DNA from: Beijerinckiaceae bacterium
GTDB taxonomy: Bacteria > Pseudomonadota > Alphaproteobacteria > Rhizobiales > Beijerinckiaceae
Length of the DNA: 54,993 nt
NCBI GenBank assembly: GCA_019753285.1
Contig: JAIELD010000003.1
Span: forward strand, 1-54,993
Reading direction: 5' to 3'
The first letter of the stretch is position 1; each line of letters begins with the position of its first letter. Both the position numbers and the translations under genes were made by a program. Of the stretch, positions 7,393-15,328 are shown piece after piece. The notes under the pieces are model-generated. The model saw nothing but the letters and a program-made list of their open reading frames with translations. It was not told the DNA's origin and did not search any database.

Positions 7393-8850
7393 TCAAAGTT
7401 CAGCTTCCACTGAAAAATCGAAGGTGACACCGGTTACGCCCGCATTGTTCTGCTGCAGTGACAGGCCCTTGTCGGTCGCGCCCAGCGTGCCTGTGAAGGC
7501 GTAGTTGTTCAGCCAGGCACCATTATAGACAGAGATCTTGTTCGCGTTCGCCGCGCCGTCTCGGATCGTGACCGTCGGTGCCACGCGTTTCGGGACGAGG
7601 TAGCGCAGTTGCGTCACCGATCCCGCAGAGCCGCTCGCCGCCACATAAATCGAACCGTTTCCGGCCCCCGGGGCGTAGCTCGCCGGCGGCTGGCCGGCTG
7701 GCACGGATGTCTCGTAATAGCGCTGACAGAGAACCATTTCGAGTGGTGCGGGGCGCGACGTCCACCCCGTTGCGATCGCGCCCCATTCGAGCCGCAGCCG
7801 GGAGAAAGCCGGCGTGCCGCTGGCAATCGCCAGGGTGAGTGCGAGGTTGCCGGTATCGCCGGCCGCCGTGGAGAGAGACAGGCTCTGGCCAGCCGCAAGA
7901 ACGCCGCTTGCGCTGCCGAGCGTCACTGAAAGCGAACCGCCGGACAGCGAGCCCGCACTCAAGGTGAGTGTCCGGCTCGCGAACGAAGTCTCGCCAAAAA
8001 CGGATGGCTCGATCACCTGCGCGATGGTCCCGGCGCTCAACGTGACGACGAGGCCCGAGCGCGACAGCGTGGCTCCTCCTGCGCCCGCCTTCCATCGATC
8101 GAAGCCATAAGCGCCGCCCGCGAGCGCGCCACCACCAAACCCTCGCTGATTGACAAGGAAATCGCTGTTGATGAGCAGGTTCTGGCTGATCGGCGTCCCG
8201 ATGGCTCCTTGCGGGAAGCTGACGATGCCGCTGGCGCGGTCGACCGTCAGCGCCTCGCGCCAGCTCGCGCCGTCGGCGCTGACCTTGAGATGGAAGCCGT
8301 CATCGCCGGCAAGGCCCATCTCGGCCCGGCCAGAAAAGCCGGTTTGGTAGAGCAGGCTCGCCGTATCGGCCGCCGACGCCTTGTTGAGTTTTAGCTGATG
8401 TCCATTGCCCGCGTGATTGAGCAGCGTCGAGGCCGCCGACACGGCAAGGCGGCTGGTCAAATCCGCTGTCGCATTGATACCAAGCAACGGGACATTTGTC
8501 GGTATCGCAGAGATGATCTGCCAGGCCGCACCATCGAAGCAGCGCAAAACCGACGCATCGAGCACGTAAGCGATCCAGCCGGCGCTTGGGGAAAAGAAAT
8601 TCCAGGCACCGTCCTGATAGGCGGCGATCTTCATAGCCTGGCCTGCGAAGGCTCCGCTCGCACCAGACGGCACGATGTATCGGTCGCCATCGGCAGGAGT
8701 GCTGGGCGGCGCGGCAAGCGACGCGCTCTTCGCAGAAAGCTGAACGAGCACATCGAGCATGCGAAGCGCGTCGTTGTGGGTGACATGCTTTTGCGACTGA
8801 GCCGCGGCCAGATACGGCAATGCCAGAAGCGTCGTCTTGTCGTTCGCCAT
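7393..8850 (-). CDS. DUF2793 protein with phage-tail-fibre-like C-terminal module
   Basis: 485 residues. The N-terminal 115 residues (LPYLAAAQSQKHVTHNDALR, then DGDRYIV and W-rich strands ending in LRCFDGAAW) match DUF2793, a domain common in alphaproteobacterial prophages and tail proteins. The middle and C-terminal part starts at LLINSDFLVNQRG with YGFDRWKAG, then beta-rich Gly/Ser sequence and CQRYYE near 370. That layout is shared by phage tail-fibre and other surface-glycan-binding modules. No signal peptide or catalytic motif is seen, and no other phage gene is present here. It is opposite in strand to the flanking sugar genes. A glycan-binding role is inference from the module and the location. 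Confidence 0.75.
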   Translation of the reverse strand: MANDKTTLLALPYLAAAQSQKHVTHNDALRMLDVLVQLSAKSASLAAPPSTPADGDRYIVPSGASGAFAGQAMKIAAYQDGAWNFFSPSAGWIAYVLDASVLRCFDGAAWQIISAIPTNVPLLGINATADLTSRLAVSAASTLLNHAGNGHQLKLNKASAADTASLLYQTGFSGRAEMGLAGDDGFHLKVSADGASWREALTVDRASGIVSFPQGAIGTPISQNLLINSDFLVNQRGFGGGALAGGAYGFDRWKAGAGGATLSRSGLVVTLSAGTIAQVIEPSVFGETSFASRTLTLSAGSLSGGSLSVTLGSASGVLAAGQSLSLSTAAGDTGNLALTLAIASGTPAFSRLRLEWGAIATGWTSRPAPLEMVLCQRYYETSVPAGQPPASYAPGAGNGSIYVAASGSAGSVTQLRYLVPKRVAPTVTIRDGAANANKISVYNGAWLNNYAFTGTLGATDKGLSLQQNNAGVTGVTFDFSVEAEL

Positions 8851-8888
8851 TTCGGTCTCCTTGTGCCAAGACCGTATCAGACCAAAAG

Positions 8889-8914
8889 CCTAATTTCAAG
8901 AGAATTAGGTTTTT
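8889..8914. promoter_or_regulatory. Hairpin followed by five T's upstream of DUF2793 and the epimerase
   Basis: CCTAATT (8889-8895) and AATTAGG (8903-8909) form a perfect 7-bp palindrome with a 7-base loop, followed on the plus strand by TTTTT. It lies in an AT-rich 174-base gap between two divergent genes. As a terminator it would have no obvious upstream plus-strand gene to serve, so an operator is as likely. Confidence 0.4.
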
Positions 8915-9024
8915 AATCTTATTATTGGTTTATTGTCTGAAATGGCTTTGTTGACCGGTTTGCGGAAAGCCAGTACGCGGGGACGGGTTTTCCAGGCCCC
9001 TCGGACAGTTTGAAAGATTGTTTT

Positions 9025-9966
9025 ATGACCAAGCAACGCGTGCTCGTGACGGGCGCTGCCGGCTATATCGGCTCCATTCTCGTACCGGAACTGCTGGCGA
9101 ACGGATATGCCGTCACGGCGCTCGACCGGTTCGATCGGGGCGACACCGTGCTTGTGCTCAACTGCGCGCACCCTGACTTTGCAGTGGTGAAAGGCGACGT
9201 GCGCGACGAGGCGCTGATCACGGCGCTTGTGGCCAAGCACGACATTTTCGTGCCGCTCGCGGCTCTCGTCGGCGCGCCGCTGTGCAAAAGCGACCCCCTT
9301 AACGCACAGACGACGAATTCCGATGCCGTCCGTATGCTGGCCAGCAAGCTCTCGAAGAACCAGCGCATCATCTATCCGACGACGAATTCGGGCTATGGCG
9401 TCGGCGAGAAGGGGCAGTTCTGCACCGAGGAGACGCCGTTGAAGCCGATCTCGCTTTATGGCACCTCGAAAGTCGAAGCCGAGCGCGCGATCCTCGATTC
9501 AGGCAATGGCGTCACCTTCCGCCTCGCCACCGTATTCGGCATGGCGCCGCGCATGCGCATCGATCTGCTCGTCAACGATTTCACCTGGCGGGCGGTGACC
9601 GATCGCGCCGTGGTCATCTTCGAGGGGCACTTCAAGCGCAACTACATCCACATCCGCGACATCGCCCGCGCCTTCCTGCATGGGCTCGAGCACTATCAGA
9701 CCATGACCGGCCAAGCCTATAATGTCGGCCTGTCCGACGCCAACCTGTCGAAGCTCGAGCTCTGCGAGCGCATCAAGCAGCACGTCCCAGCCTTCACCTA
9801 TCTGGAGGCTCCGATCGGCGAGGATCCGGACAAGCGCGACTACATCGTCTCCAATGCCAAGCTCGAGGCGACGGGCTTCAGCACAGCGTGGTCGCTCGAC
9901 CGCGGCATCGCAGAACTTCTCGTCGGCTACCGCATGCTGCGCAACAGCGTCTACGGCAACGTCTGA
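9025..9966 (+). CDS. NAD-dependent epimerase/dehydratase (UDP-glucose 4-epimerase-like SDR)
   Basis: 313 residues. TGAAGYIG (9-16), PTTNSGYG (118-125) and catalytic Y145/K149 in YGTSK define an extended SDR sugar-nucleotide enzyme. The start at ATG 9025 is preferred to an upstream TTG (9010), since the Rossmann strand begins immediately after it. The stop overlaps the convergent nucleotidyltransferase gene by 16 bases. Position next to the GDP-heptose genes suggests that it converts an activated heptose or other NDP-sugar of the same polymer. This is the third epimerase of the locus. Confidence 0.85.
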   Translation: MTKQRVLVTGAAGYIGSILVPELLANGYAVTALDRFDRGDTVLVLNCAHPDFAVVKGDVRDEALITALVAKHDIFVPLAALVGAPLCKSDPLNAQTTNSDAVRMLASKLSKNQRIIYPTTNSGYGVGEKGQFCTEETPLKPISLYGTSKVEAERAILDSGNGVTFRLATVFGMAPRMRIDLLVNDFTWRAVTDRAVVIFEGHFKRNYIHIRDIARAFLHGLEHYQTMTGQAYNVGLSDANLSKLELCERIKQHVPAFTYLEAPIGEDPDKRDYIVSNAKLEATGFSTAWSLDRGIAELLVGYRMLRNSVYGNV

Positions 9967-10706
9967 ACCTCGGGCATCGCGAACAGCGCCTCGTGCCGGG
10001 CGATGAACCGGTCGGCGGCGAGCAGCGTCTCCGGCGTGCCGATGTCGATGAACGGCGCTGCGCCCGCATCGACGACCCGAAGCCGCGCCCCGGCTTGGAG
10101 CAAGGCAGGCAAAAATTCGGTCTCCATGCTCATCTGGCCGTCCCGGCGGTGCGGCAGCAGGAGACTCTTCCGCAGCAGATAGAAACCGGCATTGATTATG
10201 CCGGAGCCGGCGCGTTTTTCGTGAAAACCGCGCAAGTAGCCGTCCGCGTCGACGTCGAGCGAGCCGTAGCGGCTGGCGTCGTCGATCGGGAGACCGACCA
10301 CGGCTCCGTCCATGTTCGGCTTGCCTGCGATGGAAAGCAGGCGATCGAGGTCGAACAGCGCCAGCGAGTCGCCGTTAAGCGCCAGCAGCCAATCATCGCA
10401 ATGGTCAAGGCAGGCCAACACTGCGCCGCCTGTTCCGAGCGGCATGTCTTCCCGCACCACATTTACCGATATCTCACCTCTCGACTGAGCGCCCGCCTCG
10501 AAGCCCGCGCACCAGCTCTCGATCTGCTCGGCCTTGAAGCCGGCGGAGAACACGAAATCACGAAGGCCGGCGCGCATCAGATAATGGGTCAGCCAATCGA
10601 GAAAGGGGCGGCCGCGCACCTCCACCAGCGGCTTCGGGCGCTCCCCGGTAAGATGCGCGATGCGCGTTCCCCGCCCGCCCGCCAGAACGATGGTGGTGAT
10701 CTGCAT
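9951..10706 (-). CDS. hddC: Sugar-1-phosphate nucleotidyltransferase, HddC-like (GDP-heptose)
   Basis: 251 residues. N-terminal signature LAGGRGTR (8-15) and ERPKPLV (22-28) of the nucleotidyltransferase family, with a later LNGDSLALFD metal-binding segment (Asp). Length and motif spacing fit HddC, which makes GDP-D-glycero-alpha-D-manno-heptose from the heptose 1-phosphate, more than the longer mannose-1-phosphate enzymes. GGAG lies six bases before the ATG at 10706. The adjacent bisphosphatase and GHMP kinase strengthen the assignment; without them any hexose-1-phosphate would be possible. It is convergent with, and overlaps by 16 bases, the epimerase gene at 9025. Confidence 0.75.
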   Translation of the reverse strand: MQITTIVLAGGRGTRIAHLTGERPKPLVEVRGRPFLDWLTHYLMRAGLRDFVFSAGFKAEQIESWCAGFEAGAQSRGEISVNVVREDMPLGTGGAVLACLDHCDDWLLALNGDSLALFDLDRLLSIAGKPNMDGAVVGLPIDDASRYGSLDVDADGYLRGFHEKRAGSGIINAGFYLLRKSLLLPHRRDGQMSMETEFLPALLQAGARLRVVDAGAAPFIDIGTPETLLAADRFIARHEALFAMPEVQTLP

Positions 10707-10843
10707 GCCCCGCTCCGTGCTTTAGCTGCAACTGAGGTCTCCATGGCAGGAAACGCGCCTTCCGAACACCGGAAAGTCGTGTAGACCAGGCTCTTCATAC
10801 GCTGCAAAGAGACACCCGTTGCGCACGCCGACCGAAGTCGCTA

Positions 10844-11575
10844 TTGCCGAGCCGCTTCCTTCCTCATCGACCAGAATACGGTCCCAGTTCCTTGAGCACC
10901 AGCTCCTTCCAACACTTGCTACGCTCGGAAGGACTCTGGGCCGAGATCCGACGGCCGGTGGAGGCTGGGCGTTCCGCGCTCTTTCTCGACCGCGACGGTG
11001 CGGTCGTCGAGGAACGCCACTATCTGCGATCAGTCGCGGACGTGGCGTTGACGCAGGGCGCGGGCGAGGCGATCGCACGCCTCAACCTGCAGGGCGTCCC
11101 GATCGTTCTCATTACGAACCAGGCCGGCGTCGGGCGGGACATCTTCACGTGGGACAACTTCATGGCCGTGCAGGACGAGATGCACCGCCAGCTCGCGCGG
11201 CACGGAGCAGCTATCGATGCGGTCTATGCCTGCGCCTATCACGAGCACGGCAAGGCAGGATACGCAGTCGCCAACCACCCCTGGCGCAAGCCGAACCCCG
11301 GAATGATCGAGGCGGCGCGGACGGATCTCGGCGCCGATCTCGGACGGTCATGGGTGATCGGGGATCGCGCGACCGACTTGCAAGCAGGCCGTGCGGCCGG
11401 TTTACGCGGCGGAACGCTCGTCGCTACCGGCTATGGCTCCGATGCGGCGGAAATCGCCGCCATTGGCGAGCTCTCTTCCGACACTTTCGCCATCTCGCGC
11501 GCTGCGTCACTTGCCGAGGCGATCGCCGAGTTTCCAGCAGGTCCTTGGCCAGCGATCAGGCGGGCAGAGCGCTGA
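10844..11575 (+). CDS. gmhB: HAD-IIIA phosphatase, GmhB-like (heptose-1,7-bisphosphatase)
   Basis: 243 residues from a TTG; the phosphatase domain itself starts near residue 43. HAD motif I is DRDG (49-52), motif II ITNQAG (90-95), the motif III lysine sits in RKPNPGM (149), and motif IV is GDRATD (173-178). This matches GmhB/HisB-N-type phosphatases, which remove the C7 phosphate of D-glycero-D-manno-heptose 1,7-bisphosphate. Classical GmhB binds zinc through four Cys/His residues in the loop before RKP; here only CxxH (130, 133) remains and the downstream cysteines are replaced (ANHPWRKP), so the zinc site looks lost. The 30-40 N-terminal residues are unusual and the real start may be later. 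The 3' end overlaps the convergent AGE gene by 20 bases. Confidence 0.7.
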   Translation: MPSRFLPHRPEYGPSSLSTSSFQHLLRSEGLWAEIRRPVEAGRSALFLDRDGAVVEERHYLRSVADVALTQGAGEAIARLNLQGVPIVLITNQAGVGRDIFTWDNFMAVQDEMHRQLARHGAAIDAVYACAYHEHGKAGYAVANHPWRKPNPGMIEAARTDLGADLGRSWVIGDRATDLQAGRAAGLRGGTLVATGYGSDAAEIAAIGELSSDTFAISRAASLAEAIAEFPAGPWPAIRRAER

Positions 11576-12764
11576 AGACGCGGTCCGCTTCCGCGATGGC
11601 CAGAAACGCGTGGTAGAGCGTGCTTGACGGCACGAAATCGACCTTTGGCGTGCCATCGGCGTTATAGTGATCGATCCACCCGCCAGCGAACGGGCGGCCG
11701 AGATAGTGATCCATCAGGCAATCGAGATAGGCGGCAGCGTGCTCACGATGATTGCTTCGGGGTGACACAACGCCCGCCTCGTGAAGCGCCGCGATCGCCT
11801 TCACCGCCTCGGTATGCGGCCAGCAGCGCTGCGAGCCCTTGATCAGCGTTCCGCTGGTGCAAACCTCATCGTAGAGAAGACCGTTCTCGCCACGTCCGAA
11901 CGCCTCGGCATGGTCGAACAACGCGCCAGTATAGCGCGAGACGCTGCGACCAGAGAGGCGTGAAAACTTGAGGAGAAGCCAGACCCATTCGAAATGATGG
12001 CCCGGCTCGCATATTGTTCCAGCCTGGCCTGCGGCGGGCCGCCATCGATCATCGAAATATTCGAGCAGCGCGCCGCGTTCAGGATCGAAAAACCGCGTCG
12101 TGAACAGACCGAAGATTTCACCCGCCCTTGCAAGGAACCGCGCCTCGCCCGACGCCTCGAACCAGGCGAGATTGGCCTCGAAGAGATGCATGTGCGGATT
12201 TTGCCGCCTGAGGGCGTCAGGCCGCGGGACGCCGTCCGTGAAGCCGCCATGATCCTCGGCCGCAAGCAGCGTATCGATTATGGCCAGCGTCTGATCCGCG
12301 AGGTCGAGGAGCTTCTGCGACGGATCGATGCGGTAGGCCCAGGCCAATCCAAGCAACACGAAGGCATGCGCATAGGTATCCCGGCGCGGATCATGCACCT
12401 TGCCATCGGGCCTTATCGAAAAGACCCAGCCTCGCGCGCCATCAGGCGACCAGTGCCGCGAGATGAGCGAATGCACGGCTCGCATCGCCCGGTCGGCACC
12501 TTGATCCGACCAGCCAAGCTCATGGGCATGGGCATAGACGTAGATCTGCCGGCATTGCGCCATGGTGCGGCGCGGCGCATCCCCGATCGGCACACCGGAA
12601 AAATCGAGGCGTTCATGAAAGGACGAGGTGCGCTGATCAAACCCGATATCGGCCCAGAAAGGGAGCGCATCGCGCATCACCCATGTCTTGGCTCTCAGCA
12701 GCGATGCGGCGCGTCCATCGGCGCCGTTGCCGCTTCTTGGTGACGAGGCCCGCCTATTGAACAT
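11556..12764 (-). CDS. AGE-family epimerase/isomerase (N-acylglucosamine 2-epimerase fold)
   Basis: 402 residues. The alpha/alpha-barrel pattern of the AGE family is seen throughout: CRQIYVYAHAHELG near residue 90, DTYAHAFVLLGLAWAY, PHMHLFEANLAWFE, EPGHHFEWVWLL (catalytic-type His) and CWPHTEAVKAI (second His). Members interconvert aldoses and ketoses or epimerise C2, for example mannose/fructose, glucosamine or sulfoquinovose. It sits between the heptose phosphatase and kinase, so it may supply a sugar for the same pathway; no GmhA (sedoheptulose-7-phosphate isomerase) is present here, and whether this gene replaces it is speculation. The substrate cannot be read from sequence. Confidence 0.8.
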   Translation of the reverse strand: MFNRRASSPRSGNGADGRAASLLRAKTWVMRDALPFWADIGFDQRTSSFHERLDFSGVPIGDAPRRTMAQCRQIYVYAHAHELGWSDQGADRAMRAVHSLISRHWSPDGARGWVFSIRPDGKVHDPRRDTYAHAFVLLGLAWAYRIDPSQKLLDLADQTLAIIDTLLAAEDHGGFTDGVPRPDALRRQNPHMHLFEANLAWFEASGEARFLARAGEIFGLFTTRFFDPERGALLEYFDDRWRPAAGQAGTICEPGHHFEWVWLLLKFSRLSGRSVSRYTGALFDHAEAFGRGENGLLYDEVCTSGTLIKGSQRCWPHTEAVKAIAALHEAGVVSPRSNHREHAAAYLDCLMDHYLGRPFAGGWIDHYNADGTPKVDFVPSSTLYHAFLAIAEADRVFSALPA

Positions 12765-12965
12765 GTGGGATGACAGGAAGAAGCATCGAGCGCTGCATTT
12801 TTTTGAACCCGCTGCGTCTTTAAGACAAAAGCGGCAGATCGTCTAATCCTGGCGATCCTGCGCGCCAGCCCCGTTCGTGACATGCTTGCAAGCCGCTCAG
12901 GAACTCGCGATAACGCGGTTCCACGCGATCAAACGCCAATCCGTCTCCACCCCGACAGGTCCTGC

Positions 12966-13997
12966 ATGCTTTATGTCACACGGACGCCGCTGCGCGTCAG
13001 TCTTTTTGGCGGCGGCACGGATTATCCCGAGTATTTCGACAGACATCCTGGAGCCGTGGTCGGCTTCGCGATCGACAAATACATCCATCTCGGCGTCATC
13101 CGGCTGACGGCCTTTCAGGACTATAATTATCGCCTGTCCTATTCGAAGCTCGAGCACGTCAAGACGATCGACGAGATCAACCACCCGGTCGTTCGGCAGG
13201 TGCTGAAGCATTATGACGTCAAGGACCGGCTGGACATCAACATCATGTCCGACCTGCCATCGACGGGGAGCGGGCTCGGCTCCTCCTCGTCGTTCACGGT
13301 TGGCTTCCTCAACGTCATTCATGCGTTGACCCGTCGCCCCTCGACACGGATCGACCTCGCGAAATCCGCCATCTTCGTCGAGCGCGAACTCCTGCGAGAG
13401 AATGTCGGCGTGCAGGATCAGCTGCACGCAACGTTCGGCGGCATCAACCGGTTCGATCTTTCCAAGGGCAAGTTCAGTCTTTCGCCCGTGCAAATTCTGG
13501 CCCATACGCTACTGAGGCTCGATGCCTCGATGGTCCTCGTTCACACCGGCATTGCCCGCAGAGCCACCGCAGTCGTCGAAGCCCAGATCGAAGCGACGAA
13601 ATCCAAACGCATCGACAAGCCGCTGTCGCAACTTTACGAACAGGTCGGCAAGGCTGTCGGCATTCTCGAGACCGGGGGACCCTCGGCGATCGAGGAACTC
13701 GGCGACATGCTGAACGAAACCTGGCACATCAAGCGATCGCTCTCCGACAGCGTGACCACGACGGAAATCGATGATCTTTTTAAGATCATCCAGTCCGCCG
13801 GAGCCTATGGCGCCAAACTATGCGGCGCCGGCGGGGGAGGCTTCTTCCTGACACTGATCGCGCCGGAAAAGCTTGAAGGATTAAAGCAGGCGGTGGCACC
13901 GCGCGCCGTCATACCGATCAAGGTCGATCATGGCGGCTCGCAGCTCATCTATCCGAGCCATAACAGGGACAGCACGTTCGATGTATTCCGGGGCTAG
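12966..13997 (+). CDS. hddA: GHMP kinase, HddA-like (D-glycero-D-manno-heptose 7-phosphate kinase)
   Basis: 343 residues from ATG 12966, where the conserved beta-strand RTPLRVSLFGGGTDYPEY starts; an ATG at 12882 would add 28 unconserved residues. The ATP-binding motif is STGSGLGSSSSF (99-110) and the C-terminal GHMP motif is LCGAGGGGFF. These features and the length match HddA kinases, which phosphorylate heptose 7-phosphate at C1 in the GDP-heptose pathway used for capsules, O-antigens and S-layer glycans. Related fucose/galactose kinases are the alternative, but GGGTDYPEYF is typical of the HddA group. It is convergent with the glycosyltransferase gene, whose stop overlaps its own by 4 bases. 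Confidence 0.8.
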   Translation: MLYVTRTPLRVSLFGGGTDYPEYFDRHPGAVVGFAIDKYIHLGVIRLTAFQDYNYRLSYSKLEHVKTIDEINHPVVRQVLKHYDVKDRLDINIMSDLPSTGSGLGSSSSFTVGFLNVIHALTRRPSTRIDLAKSAIFVERELLRENVGVQDQLHATFGGINRFDLSKGKFSLSPVQILAHTLLRLDASMVLVHTGIARRATAVVEAQIEATKSKRIDKPLSQLYEQVGKAVGILETGGPSAIEELGDMLNETWHIKRSLSDSVTTTEIDDLFKIIQSAGAYGAKLCGAGGGGFFLTLIAPEKLEGLKQAVAPRAVIPIKVDHGGSQLIYPSHNRDSTFDVFRG

Positions 13998-15328
13998 CGG
14001 ATCGTCTCGTTGACGCTTGGCGATGAGAATGACCTGACAGATGCCATTTCGCCAGATGCTTTCATGCGAGGGCGAGTGATCCCTGTTTCAGTTCGCGATC
14101 GCTCTTGGCGTCTTGTCCATGTTTCGTCGGCTGTCGAAAGCACAGCGCTGCAGATTTCGAGACACCGCGCCCAGGAGAAATTCTCTTCCACGAAGGCGTA
14201 GCCCGCCTCCTGCATGTGGCTCCACAGAGCTTCGTCCTCGTAGAGTTCGGTCACCGCAGCCGCCATGGCCTCGGGTTCGTCTGCCATGATGTAATGGTGT
14301 CCATCATCGAGGCCGATGCCTTCGGCGGCTATCGTGGTTGCTACCGAGGGCAAACCGTGCGCGAGACTTTGGATGAACTTGCCCTTGATGCCGGCGCCAT
14401 AGCGCAGTGGCGCCACGAAGACGCGGGCGCGATCGAACCAGGGTCCAAGATCCTCGACCATCCCTGTGACGATGATGCGTTCACTCGCGAGAGCCTCGAT
14501 AGCGACGGTCGGCGACGCACCGACAATCAGGAAGCGAGCGTCTGGCGGCAGCATTCGGAGCAGTTTGGGCCAGACCTCGGCAACGAAAAACTGCACCGCA
14601 TCGACATTGGGTGAGTGAGCGTAGCCACCGAGGAACATGATGTCCCGCCGCGTTTCGAATGGCACCGCGCTTCGTCGGACGCCGGCGACGTAGGGAAACT
14701 CCACGATGTTGTTCAGCGGAACCTGCTCTGTCACGAGGGTCTTCTCGATCGCCGTATGGACGATGCTGCAATCGACCTGCGCGAACATCTCCAGTTCCAT
14801 CATTTTCAGGCGCGCGGCCTCGTCCTGCGCCGCCAGTGATCCCGTCAATTTCGCCTCGCGTTCTGCACGCAGATAATGCAGATCGACGTTATGAAAAATG
14901 ACCTTCGCCATCGGGGCATGCCGCCGAATAACCTCAAGATGCGGATGAATGACCGACACCCGATAAGCAAGCACGTAGTCGAATTGCAACGTCTGGACGA
15001 CCTGTGCGACGCTCGTGAAATAGGGCGCATAAAGGCATCGAATGCCGTTGGCCTGGAGCGCTGCGGCATATTTCCTGTCCCACGCGGACGCATAAGTCGC
15101 GAAGAAACTCACATCGAGGCCAAGCTGCCGGAACGCCTCCAGCATTTTGACCGTAATGAAGGACCCGGAATCCATGTCAGGCGTCGGCGTCAGGGCGTCG
15201 AGCACCAGCAGCCGTGGCCTATGCGCCGCGATGTCTCCAGAGGCTGGAAGCATCGATGCAGTCGCGGTTGGCTTGCCGGGCAGCTCGTCGGTTATGCCGC
15301 CGATCAACGAAGGCTTTAGCTCGAGCAT
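13994..15328 (-). CDS. Glycosyltransferase family 4 part of a frameshift-split gene
   Basis: A GT-B fold glycosyltransferase. LLVLDALTPTPDMDSGSF opens the N-terminal lobe, IFHNVDLHYLRAERE follows, the C-terminal lobe has FLGGYAHSPNVDAV, and the nucleotide-sugar-binding end is GAGIKGKFIQSLAHGLPSVAT. The open frame continues upstream to 15487, and sequence before the ATG at 15328 continues the GT2 domain of the gene at 15219-16919: with one G fewer in the G8 run the two frames join as QGGWSGFSALYQP. So this is very probably the C-terminal half of one protein of about 970 residues. ATG 15328 (MLELKPSL) is a possible independent restart. The sugar transferred is unknown. Confidence 0.75.
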   Translation of the reverse strand: MLELKPSLIGGITDELPGKPTATASMLPASGDIAAHRPRLLVLDALTPTPDMDSGSFITVKMLEAFRQLGLDVSFFATYASAWDRKYAAALQANGIRCLYAPYFTSVAQVVQTLQFDYVLAYRVSVIHPHLEVIRRHAPMAKVIFHNVDLHYLRAEREAKLTGSLAAQDEAARLKMMELEMFAQVDCSIVHTAIEKTLVTEQVPLNNIVEFPYVAGVRRSAVPFETRRDIMFLGGYAHSPNVDAVQFFVAEVWPKLLRMLPPDARFLIVGASPTVAIEALASERIIVTGMVEDLGPWFDRARVFVAPLRYGAGIKGKFIQSLAHGLPSVATTIAAEGIGLDDGHHYIMADEPEAMAAAVTELYEDEALWSHMQEAGYAFVEENFSWARCLEICSAVLSTADETWTRRQERSRTETGITRPRMKASGEMASVRSFSSPSVNETIR

